Shown: positions 34,278 through 42,197 of the stretch, piece by piece
Numbering within the stretch: the stretch's first letter is position 1
Layout: each line of letters opens with the position of its first letter
From: Christensenellaceae bacterium
GTDB lineage: Bacteria; Bacillota; Clostridia; Christensenellales; Borkfalkiaceae
Assembly (NCBI GenBank): GCA_022768945.1
Contig: JALEKY010000033.1
Coordinates: 1 to 52,380, forward strand
Direction: 5' to 3'
Length of the DNA: 52,380 nucleotides
Position numbers and translations under genes: made by a program
The notes under the pieces: generated by a model
What the model was told of the DNA's origin: nothing
The model's database searches: none
The model's input: only the letters and a program-made list of their open reading frames with translations

Positions 34278-35600
34278 ATGCTTGAAATTTCAGAAGTTTA
34301 TAAATCCGGCATAGGAAGAGAGTTGAAGTTGAAAAAGGGAGATAAAATCGTCGCTTTCGACGGGTTTCCCGCGGATGATATTCTGGACTTTCTTTTCTAT
34401 GACTCGAAAGAGTCGTTTGTCCTGACGGTTTCCGACAAGAAGGGAAACATTACCGACTACGAGATTGAAAAAGACGAGGACGAGTCGCTCGGGGTTAGTT
34501 TTGCGGACGACGGGCTTAAAATAAAAACCTGCCACAACAACTGCATTTTTTGCTTTGTGGCGCAGATGCCGTGCGGTATGAGAGATACTCTGTACGTTAA
34601 AGACGACGACTACAGGCAGAGTTTTCTGTGCGGAAACTTCGTAACGCTTACGAACCTTACGGACAAAGACGCAGACAGAATAGTGAGATACAAACTTTCG
34701 CCGCTGTACGTTTCCGTGCATACGATGAACGGAGAACTGAGAAAAAAGATGATGAACAACCGCTTTGCGGACAGGCTGCCCGGTTTTCTTAAAAGATTTA
34801 CCGACGCCGGCATTGTGGTGAATACTCAGATAGTTCTCGTGCGAGGGGTAAACGACGGCAAGGAACTCGATTATTCCGCGAGGGAGCTTTTCAAAATGTA
34901 TCCGAACGTTCAGACTCTCGCGGTGGTTCCGTGCGGAATTACCAAGTACCGCGAAGGGCTTTACAAGATAGACGACGTGACGAAGGACTACTGCGCCGGG
35001 GTTATAGATCAGACGGACGCGCTCAATAAGGAGTTCGGCGTAAACTTTATAACGCTTGCCGACGAGTTCTACTTCAAGGCGGAAAGAGAGGTGAAGCCGT
35101 ATGAGTTTTACGGCGAGTTTCCGCAGATTGAAAACGGCGTGGGCATGACCGCGAAATTTATGAAAGAACTCGACGACGCGCTTGAAAAGAGGGAGTATAA
35201 CAAGACCTTTCTTCTCATCACCGGAACGAGCGCGGAGCACTTTATAAGGGGCAAGGCGAGGCTTGTGGAAAAATACTGTAAGGGGCTTAAAACGCACGTT
35301 ATCGGCGTTGTTAACGAGTTCTTCGGGGCTACCGTGAACTGCTCGGGGCTGCTTACCGGCGGCGACGTTATGAGAGCCGTCAACGCGTTTAAAGAACCCT
35401 TCGACGAGGTGGTTATCCCCGCGAATATGCTTAAAGAATTCGAGGACGTTTTCCTCGACGGAATGACTCTTAAGGAGCTTGAAGAAAAGACAGGCAAGCA
35501 TTTCAGAATAACGAGGGGAACGGGCGAAAGTTTCTTTGACACGTTAACCATGGACGAGAACAAATTGAACGAATTGTATCCGCCGAGAGGGGAAGAGTAA
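34278..35600 (+). CDS. DUF512 radical-SAM-type protein with N-terminal PDZ domain
   Basis: This 440-residue member of the conserved DUF512/TIGR03279 group has a PDZ-like N-terminus (about 1-65; SGIGRELKLKKGDKIVAFDG). A cysteine cluster CHNNCIFCF fits a 4Fe-4S site, followed by the family signature QMPCGMRDTL. The TIM-barrel-like body contains LSPLYVSVHTMNGELR and TQIVLVRGVNDG, and a C-terminal domain holds LITGTSAEHF. The biochemical function of the family is not established to my knowledge. It is commonly found just before der and plsY, as here. Confidence 0.85.
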   Translation: MLEISEVYKSGIGRELKLKKGDKIVAFDGFPADDILDFLFYDSKESFVLTVSDKKGNITDYEIEKDEDESLGVSFADDGLKIKTCHNNCIFCFVAQMPCGMRDTLYVKDDDYRQSFLCGNFVTLTNLTDKDADRIVRYKLSPLYVSVHTMNGELRKKMMNNRFADRLPGFLKRFTDAGIVVNTQIVLVRGVNDGKELDYSARELFKMYPNVQTLAVVPCGITKYREGLYKIDDVTKDYCAGVIDQTDALNKEFGVNFITLADEFYFKAEREVKPYEFYGEFPQIENGVGMTAKFMKELDDALEKREYNKTFLLITGTSAEHFIRGKARLVEKYCKGLKTHVIGVVNEFFGATVNCSGLLTGGDVMRAVNAFKEPFDEVVIPANMLKEFEDVFLDGMTLKELEEKTGKHFRITRGTGESFFDTLTMDENKLNELYPPRGEE

Positions 35601-35666
35601 AGAGTATACCGAAAGGCGGATAAAAACAAAGAAGATTTATCGATTACATTATAAAAGGAAAAAAAT

Positions 35667-36989
35667 ATGGCTAAACCTATTGTGGCGATAGTCGGTCGCC
35701 CGAACGTCGGGAAATCGACGCTTTTCAACAAAATAGCAGGCAGAAAGATTTCCATTGTGGAAAACCGCCCCGGAATAACGAGGGACAGGCTCTACGCCGA
35801 CTGCGAATGGCTCACCAAAAAATTTATTCTTATAGATACGGGCGGACTCGAGCTTAAAAGCGAGGACGAGATGTGGTCGCACATCAAAAAGCAGGCGGAC
35901 GTGGCAATCGAAACGGCGGACGTTATAGTTTTCGTGTGCGATGGAAAGGCCGGACTTACCGGCTCCGATTACGACGTTGCGGATATGCTTCGCCGTTCGG
36001 GCAAGCCTGTGGTGCTTGCGGTAAACAAGCTCGATAATTACTCGCCCGATCTGCTATACGATTTTTACTGCCTCGGGCTCGGGGAGCCGATAGGGGTTTC
36101 TGCGGAGCAGTCGCAGGGGATAGGCGATCTTCTGGACGAAGTTTGCGCGTTATTTAAAAGCGACGCGGAAAACGAAGAGGAAGAGGAAGACGTAAAAATC
36201 GCCGTAGTGGGTAAGCCGAACGCGGGGAAATCCAGCCTTACGAACAAACTTCTCGGTTACGAGAGGACGATTGTTTCTTCCGTTGCGGGGACTACGAGAG
36301 ATTCCGTAGACACAAAGCTTTGCTATAAGGGCAAAAATTACACCCTTATCGATACCGCCGGGATAAGAAGAAAGAAAAGCGTGGACGAGGACGTGGAATA
36401 CTATTCGGTTATACGAGCTCTCGCTTCGATAAGGCGCGCGGACGTGGTTTTCTGCGTGATCGACTCTGCTGCCGGCATTACCGAGCAGGACGTTAAAATA
36501 TGCGGATACGCGCACGAACAGGGCAAACCCACCGTAATTGTTATGAATAAGTGGGACCTTGTGGAAAAAGACACGAACACGATTAACAAATTCAACGAGA
36601 AGCTTAAATGCGACCTCGCGTTTATGGATTACTTCAAAGCAGTGTATATTTCCGCAAAGACCGGGCAGAGGACAGAAAAGCTCTTACCCCTTGCGGACGA
36701 GGTTTTGGCGCACGCGAAAACGAGGATTACGACCGGTACGCTGAACGACTTCGTTGCGGATTGCGTTCGCACGACCGAGCCGCCTACAAAGAACGGCAGA
36801 AGACTGAAAATTTACTACGCCGTGCAGGACGGAGTTTGTCCGCCGTCGTTCGTTTTCTTCGTGAACGACGAGGAGCTTATGCATTTTTCGTATAAACGCT
36901 TTCTTGAAAACAGTCTGAGAAGGTCGTTCGATTTTTCGGGAACGCCGATAAGGCTTTTCGTCAGGTCGAGAAACAAAGACGAGGATTGA
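35667..36989 (+). CDS. der: Ribosome biogenesis GTPase Der (EngA)
   Basis: Der has two tandem GTPase domains and helps assemble the 50S subunit. The first G domain has GRPNVGKST (G1), DTGG (G3) and NKLD (G4). The second has GKPNAGKSS, DTAGIRRK and NKWD. The C-terminal KH-like domain (about 350-440) ends in FSGTPIRLFVRSR and the usual short basic/acidic tail. At 440 residues it is the normal length. The AAAGGA ribosome binding site is moderate. It is 6 nt upstream of plsY in a conserved DUF512-der-plsY order. Confidence 0.96.
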   Translation: MAKPIVAIVGRPNVGKSTLFNKIAGRKISIVENRPGITRDRLYADCEWLTKKFILIDTGGLELKSEDEMWSHIKKQADVAIETADVIVFVCDGKAGLTGSDYDVADMLRRSGKPVVLAVNKLDNYSPDLLYDFYCLGLGEPIGVSAEQSQGIGDLLDEVCALFKSDAENEEEEEDVKIAVVGKPNAGKSSLTNKLLGYERTIVSSVAGTTRDSVDTKLCYKGKNYTLIDTAGIRRKKSVDEDVEYYSVIRALASIRRADVVFCVIDSAAGITEQDVKICGYAHEQGKPTVIVMNKWDLVEKDTNTINKFNEKLKCDLAFMDYFKAVYISAKTGQRTEKLLPLADEVLAHAKTRITTGTLNDFVADCVRTTEPPTKNGRRLKIYYAVQDGVCPPSFVFFVNDEELMHFSYKRFLENSLRRSFDFSGTPIRLFVRSRNKDED

Positions 36990-36995
36990 TTTGTA

Positions 36996-37964
36996 ATGAT
37001 TGAAAAAAGTTTTTCCGATATATGGTGGCTGCTTATAGTGTTTGCCCTCGTTTCTTATTTTATAGGAAGCGTGAATTTTTCGATAATAATATCGAGGAGC
37101 AAAGGTCGGGATATAAGAAACATCGGTAGCGGCAATCCCGGAATGATGAATATGAGCCGCAACTTCGGACTTAAAACGGGCGTTGCGATTTTACTTCTCG
37201 ATATGGTGAAAGGCGGGCTCCCCACGCTTGTAGGGTACCTTGCGTTTAAGAACTTTTTGCTCGAAAACACCACGTTCGTTTTGTCGGATATGACAAAGTA
37301 TTTGTGCGGGTTTTTCGCTGTTTTAGGGCACATTTTTCCTTTCTATCTGAAATTCAAAGGGGGAAAAGGCATTGCCGCGACGATAGGCGTTTTTGTTGTG
37401 GCGAACCCTATTTACGGCATTATAAGCGGGCTTTGCGGTCTTGCGTTTATTCTGATTACGAGCATGGGCTCGATGGGCTCGCTTATTGCGGTAACTCCGC
37501 CCGCGATAGCCGCGGAAATTCATTTTTACGTAACCTACATCTATAACGACAGCGAAGGGTTTATGCCGCCGTCTTCGAACGATATGATGATAGCCATTCT
37601 GCTTTCCATTTTCTTCGTTCTCGGCATATGCTGTCTTACCTGGGTTGCGCATTACGCCAACATAGAAAGGCTTATAACGGGCGACGAGCACGTTACGAGC
37701 TGGTCGCAGATGATTAAGAATTATAAAAAGAAGCTTAAACAAAAACGCGCGGAAAAAAAGGAAGAAGCAAAGGCGAACGCGGGTTCGGGCGAAACCGCGA
37801 ATATAAGCGCAAGCGGAAGTGCGAATTTAAACGAGGACGGCTCGGAAACGGGAAGCGAAACTTCGGCAATCGTCTCGGGCGAGGGCAAGTTTGCGGACAC
37901 GGGTAAAAGCGAGGACAATGGCTCCGGCGAGAAGAGGGACTCGGGCGAGGATAACGACTTGTAA
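36996..37964 (+). CDS. plsY: Acyl-phosphate:glycerol-3-phosphate acyltransferase PlsY with an unusual C-terminal extension
   Basis: PlsY is the membrane enzyme that makes lysophosphatidate. Motifs are visible: GSGNPGMMNMSRNFG (motif 1, usually GSGNxGATNxxR), KFKGGKGIAAT (motif 2) and a late conserved region around HYANIERLITGDE. Five or more membrane segments are seen. At 322 residues it is about 100 longer than usual. The extra length comes from a longer loop near 180-205 and a hydrophilic tail (about 243-322) that is basic first (KKKLKQKRAEKKEEAKA) and then acidic and Ser/Gly-rich. The tail has no recognised domain. Confidence 0.88.
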   Translation: MIEKSFSDIWWLLIVFALVSYFIGSVNFSIIISRSKGRDIRNIGSGNPGMMNMSRNFGLKTGVAILLLDMVKGGLPTLVGYLAFKNFLLENTTFVLSDMTKYLCGFFAVLGHIFPFYLKFKGGKGIAATIGVFVVANPIYGIISGLCGLAFILITSMGSMGSLIAVTPPAIAAEIHFYVTYIYNDSEGFMPPSSNDMMIAILLSIFFVLGICCLTWVAHYANIERLITGDEHVTSWSQMIKNYKKKLKQKRAEKKEEAKANAGSGETANISASGSANLNEDGSETGSETSAIVSGEGKFADTGKSEDNGSGEKRDSGEDNDL

Positions 37965-38051
37965 AGCGCGAACGAGGGCTTTGGAAAGTTTGGAGGCGAA
38001 ACAAACGAGGGCTTCGACAATAAAAATATCGGCAGAAATATGCTTTTTGGC

Positions 38052-38082
38052 AGGGCGAATAAAGTGTTCGCCTTGTTTTTTT
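38052..38082 (+). terminator. Terminator after plsY
   Basis: AGGGCGAA (38052-38059) pairs with TTCGCCTT (38067-38074), followed by TTGTTTTTTT. Confidence 0.8.
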
Positions 38083-38092
38083 ACGATTTTTT

Positions 38093-38122
38093 GTAATATG
38101 GGGGAAACGTGCTTCATAAGCT
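38093..38122 (+). promoter_or_regulatory. Probable sigma-E promoter of spoIVA
   Basis: GTAATAT (38093-38099), a 15-nt gap and CATAAGCT (38115-38122) approximate the sigma-E pattern. spoIVA is a sigma-E target in well-studied spore formers, which supports the call. Confidence 0.5.
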
Positions 38123-38208
38123 AAAGTGTATCGAGCCGCGAAATCTTTACCGATTAAGCCGTCGGAAAGTTCGGACGGGCGGAATGCGGCAACCGAGGGA
38201 GGTTTTTT

Positions 38209-39684
38209 ATGCAAAGCAACGACATTTACGGCGATATTGCGGAAAGGACGTCGGGCGAGATTTACATCGGAGTCGTAGGTCCCGTAAGAACGGGGAAATC
38301 CACGTTCATTTCGAGATTTATGGAAAAGCTTGTTATTCCGGGTATCGGCGGCAAAAACAAAAAACAGGTGGCGACGGACGAATTGCCGCAATCCGCGGCG
38401 GGGAGAACCATTATGACTACCGAGCCGAAGTTCGTGCCGGCAAACGCGGCGGAACTTAAATTCGGCAAGGCGCGTGCCAAAGTCCGTCTTATAGACTGCG
38501 TGGGGTATCTTGCGGAGGGCGCGGTAGGACACGAGGAGGACGGCGCGCCGAGAATGGTTAAAACGCCGTGGTCGGACGAACTTATGCCGTTCGAAAAGGC
38601 GGCGGAACTCGGCACGGAAAAGGTTATTTCCGAACATGCCACAATAGCCGTTCTGATTACTACGGACGGCAGCATATGCGAAATTCCGCGCGCCGATTAC
38701 GTCAAGCCGGAGGAGAGAGTGGTTAATGAGCTAAAGGCGCTTAACAAGCCGTTTGCGGTGGTTTTAAACTGCGCGGACAGCGAAAGCGACGCGGCGAAAG
38801 ATTTGGCAAACGAGCTTTCCGAAAAGTATTCGGCGCCCGTTCTGCCTCTCAACGTGCTTAAAATGACGGAGGAAGATATCACCCGCGTCATAGAAAAAGT
38901 GCTTATGGAATTCCCCGTAAGAAGGATAGATATAGAACTTCCCGAGTGGATGAGAGTGCTTTCTCCCTCTCACCCCGTAATAGAGGAAATTTTGAAAGAA
39001 GTAGCCGAAAACGCGGATAAAACGGCTAAAATGAGCGATTATGCCGTGCTTGAAAACGCTTTTTCGGACAATGAAAACGTTTTTCCGCCGTGCGAAACGA
39101 CCGCGGATTTGTCTACGGGCGGTTTAAAATACAAAATAGAAGCGAAACCGGACTTTTTCTACCGCGCGATAAGCGAAGAATGCGGTGAAAAGATAGAAAA
39201 CGAGCTTTCGCTTATGAGTTACGTTAAAGGGCTTAAAGACGCAAAAGCCGCCTATATCAAGCTTAAACAGGCACTTTCCGACGCGCAGGAAACAGGTTAC
39301 GGGGTGGTTACGCCGTCCGTGGAGGAAATGAAACTGAACGAGCCGGAAGTGGTTAAAAAGAACGGCAGATACGGCGTAAGGCTGAAAGCCGAGGCTCCGA
39401 GTTTGCATATAATGAAGGTAGACGTCGAAGCGGAAGTGAGCCCGAGCGTCGCGAGCGAACAACAGGGAGAAGAACTCGTAAATTATCTCCTCTCGGAATT
39501 CGAGAACAATCCGAACGGAATCTGGCAGACTAATATGTTCGGCAAACCGCTTTCGTCGCTCGTTCGCGAGAGCATTGCCGGAAAACTCGACGCGATGCCC
39601 GTACCTGCAAGAAATAAAATGCGCAAGACTGTTACGCGCATTGTAAACGAGGGCAAGGGCGGAGTGCTGTGCATTCTGATTTAG
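38209..39684 (+). CDS. spoIVA: Stage IV sporulation protein A (spore coat ATPase)
   Basis: SpoIVA hydrolyses ATP to polymerise into the basement layer of the spore coat around the forespore. At 491 residues it is the usual length. The N-terminal TRAFAC-type NTPase domain has Walker A GPVRTGKSTF (about residues 25-34), a sensor region RTIMTTEPKFVP, and Walker B LIDCVGYLAEGAVGH. The rest contains the middle domain and the C-terminal domain ending in GKGGVLCILI, which in homologues contacts SpoVM and SipL. GGAGG precedes the start. The SipL gene is at 4,763. Confidence 0.96.
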   Translation: MQSNDIYGDIAERTSGEIYIGVVGPVRTGKSTFISRFMEKLVIPGIGGKNKKQVATDELPQSAAGRTIMTTEPKFVPANAAELKFGKARAKVRLIDCVGYLAEGAVGHEEDGAPRMVKTPWSDELMPFEKAAELGTEKVISEHATIAVLITTDGSICEIPRADYVKPEERVVNELKALNKPFAVVLNCADSESDAAKDLANELSEKYSAPVLPLNVLKMTEEDITRVIEKVLMEFPVRRIDIELPEWMRVLSPSHPVIEEILKEVAENADKTAKMSDYAVLENAFSDNENVFPPCETTADLSTGGLKYKIEAKPDFFYRAISEECGEKIENELSLMSYVKGLKDAKAAYIKLKQALSDAQETGYGVVTPSVEEMKLNEPEVVKKNGRYGVRLKAEAPSLHIMKVDVEAEVSPSVASEQQGEELVNYLLSEFENNPNGIWQTNMFGKPLSSLVRESIAGKLDAMPVPARNKMRKTVTRIVNEGKGGVLCILI

Positions 39685-39810
39685 GGGAATCGGAAACGAT
39701 TAAAAACGCGAAAGGCGGCGGAAATTTTCCGTCGTTTTTTCGTTCTTGAAAAACGATTTGCGCCTGTGAAAAATATTTGGCGGCGAAGAGAGGAATCCCT
39801 AAAAAACTTA

Positions 39811-39839
39811 TTTACAAAAAGGAGTTTTACTGTTATAAT
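39811..39839 (+). promoter_or_regulatory. Strong sigma-A promoter upstream of the 300-nt structured segment
   Basis: TTTACA (39811-39816), a 17-bp spacer and TATAAT (39834-39839). The predicted start is near 39846, giving a leader of about 330 nt before mcsA. Confidence 0.75.
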
Positions 39840-39845
39840 ATATAC

Positions 39846-40148
39846 ATATAGCGATCCTATTCCTTATTACTGACTATTTTTGCGGTAATAAATCGGTTTT
39901 TGCCGTGTAAAACGAGCCTTTAGTACTACTTAGTACAATTACGGTCGTTTGCCTTGCAAAAACGTATGCCGCCAAGAGGCGTCTTTTTCGCAAAAACGCT
40001 CGCGCCGAAAAGATCGTAGTTTCAGAAGATTTTTAACGAGCGCGAACGAAGCTGTGCTTTACGCACTGCAAGCGAGCGCTCGGAAAAAAGGGCTGAAAAG
40101 CCGCCTTTTCGGTAATTAGTGATGAAGAATGGAATCCCTAAGCATATA
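39846..40148 (+). ncRNA. Candidate structured leader RNA or MITE-like element before mcsA
   Basis: The segment begins at a predicted transcription start and has no gene. Its ends, about 39847-39873 and 40116-40142, are imperfect inverted copies of one 27-nt motif and could close a long helix. Inside are CCGAAAAG (about 40006) with CTTTTCGG (about 40105), GTACT-ACTT-AGTAC, CGCC-AAGA-GGCG, GTGC/GCAC and GGCT-GAAA-AGCC. There is no terminator before mcsA and no visible CtsR operator. I do not recognise it as tmRNA, RNase P, SRP or 6S RNA. Because a third copy of the motif stands alone at 14,072, a MITE-like repeat is the main alternative. Confidence 0.45.
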
Positions 40149-40178
40149 GTTTGAAAAAATCTGTTTCGGGAGAGAAAA

Positions 40179-40943
40179 ATGAACTGCAATCGTTGTAACA
40201 AACAAGGAGCGAAGCCGTATAAGTATAATAACGGCGGAGTTATTACCGACGTTTATTTGTGCGACGATTGTTTTAAGCTTCTTTCTTCTTCGGACGGCGG
40301 TCGTCGGCAGACGGAAGGGCGGGCTTTCGGGAGGGAACAGACCGAGGACTCCGTTCCCGTTTCTCCGAGAGGGCGAGGAGGAGCCGATCCTTTGAGTTCT
40401 TTGGCTGTCGGGGGTGAAAAAAACCCGGTTCGCGGCGACGGGAGAGTAAGGACGAACGCCGACCTTTCGGCAGACGAAAGAGGGCGCGGCGGAAATTTTG
40501 CCCGTAACGCGGAAGTAACCCGGCGCGAAAACGACGAAAGAGTAAACGCGGAAGGACGCGAAGGCGAAAATTCTTCCAAAAAAAGCGAGAGAGCTTCGGA
40601 CAAAAGCGCGAGCAAAACGCGTTCCGGAAGCATTTTGGGGCTTGAGACGAAATGCCCGACTTGCGGCGCTTCTTTTCAGGAAATCAAGCGCACGGGGTAT
40701 CTCGGCTGCGCGGATTGTTTTACTTTTTTCAAAAGCAGGCTCGAACCCGTTATAGATAAATTTCAGGGCGGAGTTATTTCGAACAGAGAAAAGAAACAGT
40801 TCGAAATGACGGTTATGATGCTCGAACACGAATATATGTCACTTTCCGAGAAGCTCGTGGAGGGGGACTCGGACGGCGCGAGAAGGCGCATGACCGAGAT
40901 TGAAAAAAGACTTGCGGCGATGGGGGTGAAAGTAGATGTTTAA
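40179..40943 (+). CDS. mcsA: McsA-like activator of protein arginine kinase, with a charged insertion
   Basis: McsA binds zinc and activates McsB. The 254-residue protein has a first Cys4 cluster (CNRCNKQG, CDDCFKLL), a second cluster (CPTCGASFQEI, GCADCFTFF), and a C-terminal UVR motif (MLEHEYMSLSEKLVEGDSDGA). It is longer than typical McsA (about 170-185) because residues about 40-150 are an Arg/Glu/Ser-rich low-complexity insert between the clusters. It overlaps mcsB by 8 nt. ctsR, usually the first gene of this operon in Firmicutes, is absent here. Confidence 0.88.
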   Translation: MNCNRCNKQGAKPYKYNNGGVITDVYLCDDCFKLLSSSDGGRRQTEGRAFGREQTEDSVPVSPRGRGGADPLSSLAVGGEKNPVRGDGRVRTNADLSADERGRGGNFARNAEVTRRENDERVNAEGREGENSSKKSERASDKSASKTRSGSILGLETKCPTCGASFQEIKRTGYLGCADCFTFFKSRLEPVIDKFQGGVISNREKKQFEMTVMMLEHEYMSLSEKLVEGDSDGARRRMTEIEKRLAAMGVKVDV

Positions 40944-41925
40944 CCCCTATAAATACGCGTTTTGCGCGGTTTCTTCGAGGGTAAGACTTGCGAGGAACCT
41001 TGCCGATTTTCCGTTTTCGTCAAAGGCGGGAGGGGGAGCGAACGAGCCGATAATAGAACTTGTTGCGAGGACGTTAAGACCGCTCGGGCAGTTCACGCTT
41101 ATTAAAATGAGCGAGCTTGACGCGCTTCAGGCGGAGTACTTAAAAGAAAAGTACGTGATAAGTCCGCTTTTAATGCAAAACAGAATTTCGGGGGGCGTAA
41201 TCGTCAACGAGGACGAAACGCTGTCCGTTATGATTAACGAGGAAGACCACCTTCGCATTCAATGCGTTGCCGGCGGGTTCGATTTGTTCGGCGCGTACGA
41301 GAATCTCGTTTTCGTCAGCAATAAGCTTGCGGAAAGAATGAAGTTCGCGTTCGATAGCGATTACAGATACGTTACGGCTTGTCTTACTAACCTCGGTACG
41401 GGAATGAGGGCTTCGGTTATGCTTCTTCTCCCCGCGCTTACAAGGAGCGGTAAAATCAAAAAGTATATTTCCGAGATGAAGGCCTTGGGACTTGTAGTCC
41501 GCGGGGCGTTCGGTGAGGGAAGCGAGCCGGAGGGGTGTTTGTACCAGATTAGCAACGAGGTTACCCTTGCCTACGACGAGGAGGAAATTCTCGGCATGGT
41601 GGATTTCTGCGCGAGTAAGATTTGCGAAGCCGAAATAGCGGAGCGAAACGAGAGGTTTAGAAATAATCCTTTGGAAGTAGAGGACGAGTGCATGCGCGCT
41701 TACGCGATTTTAAAGAGCGCGAGGTTGATTTCTTACGAGGAGTTTTTAAGGTTGTACGTTTCGGCGTCGCTCGGAGGATATTACGGGTTTTACAACGTGG
41801 ACGTGGGGCTGTTGAATAGTTTGCTCGTCAATATGCGGCCTGCCGTGCTCGAATATGTAAAAACCCCCGAAAACAAACAAAAACGCGATGAAATTCGCGC
41901 GCAGACGCTGCGCGGAGTATTGTAA
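40936..41925 (+). CDS. mcsB: Protein arginine kinase McsB
   Basis: McsB phosphorylates arginines of damaged proteins and marks them for ClpC-ClpP. The 329-residue protein has the phosphagen-kinase fold. The ATP-contacting SSRVRLARNLADFPF is at the N-terminus, the catalytic loop is NEEDHLRIQC, and RASVMLLLPAL comes from the C-lobe. LGGYYGF lies near the end where homologues have the phospho-arginine sensing segment. It overlaps mcsA, and clpC follows after 272 nt of repeats. Both McsB partners are therefore encoded beside it. Confidence 0.95.
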   Translation: MFNPYKYAFCAVSSRVRLARNLADFPFSSKAGGGANEPIIELVARTLRPLGQFTLIKMSELDALQAEYLKEKYVISPLLMQNRISGGVIVNEDETLSVMINEEDHLRIQCVAGGFDLFGAYENLVFVSNKLAERMKFAFDSDYRYVTACLTNLGTGMRASVMLLLPALTRSGKIKKYISEMKALGLVVRGAFGEGSEPEGCLYQISNEVTLAYDEEEILGMVDFCASKICEAEIAERNERFRNNPLEVEDECMRAYAILKSARLISYEEFLRLYVSASLGGYYGFYNVDVGLLNSLLVNMRPAVLEYVKTPENKQKRDEIRAQTLRGVL

Positions 41926-41934
41926 AACACGTTC

Positions 41935-42100
41935 GGTCGGTAGGTGGTGAACGCCGTCAAGCGGGGTTAGGCGAAAAGTTTCTGACATAAAAAACGCGGA
42001 CGAGCGATGGGCGGTGACCGCCATTCATGCGTGGTAGAGCAGATATAAATTTGCGGGCATAAAAACAGCGGACGAGCGATGGCCACCCCTACGGGCGGAA
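41935..42100. repeat. Interspersed palindromic repeats between mcsB and clpC
   Basis: Three units are visible: GGTAGGTGGTGAACGCCGTC at about 41939, CGGACGAGCGATGGGCGGTG at about 41997 leading into ACCGCC, and CGGACGAGCGATGGCCACCC at about 42071 followed by CTACGG. They interrupt what is a continuous operon in many Firmicutes. Confidence 0.75.
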
Positions 42101-42197
42101 AAATTAAGGTTCCGGGTAAAAACATAGACACGAGCAAAAAATATAGATAAACAAAAGTAGGGAATATAGTGAAAAGCGGATAACGCACGGAGAATAA

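Noticed and set aside
36150-36515. Minus-strand open frames inside der and many other long genes
   Set aside because: They are antisense to well-supported genes, have unnatural composition and no ribosome binding sites.
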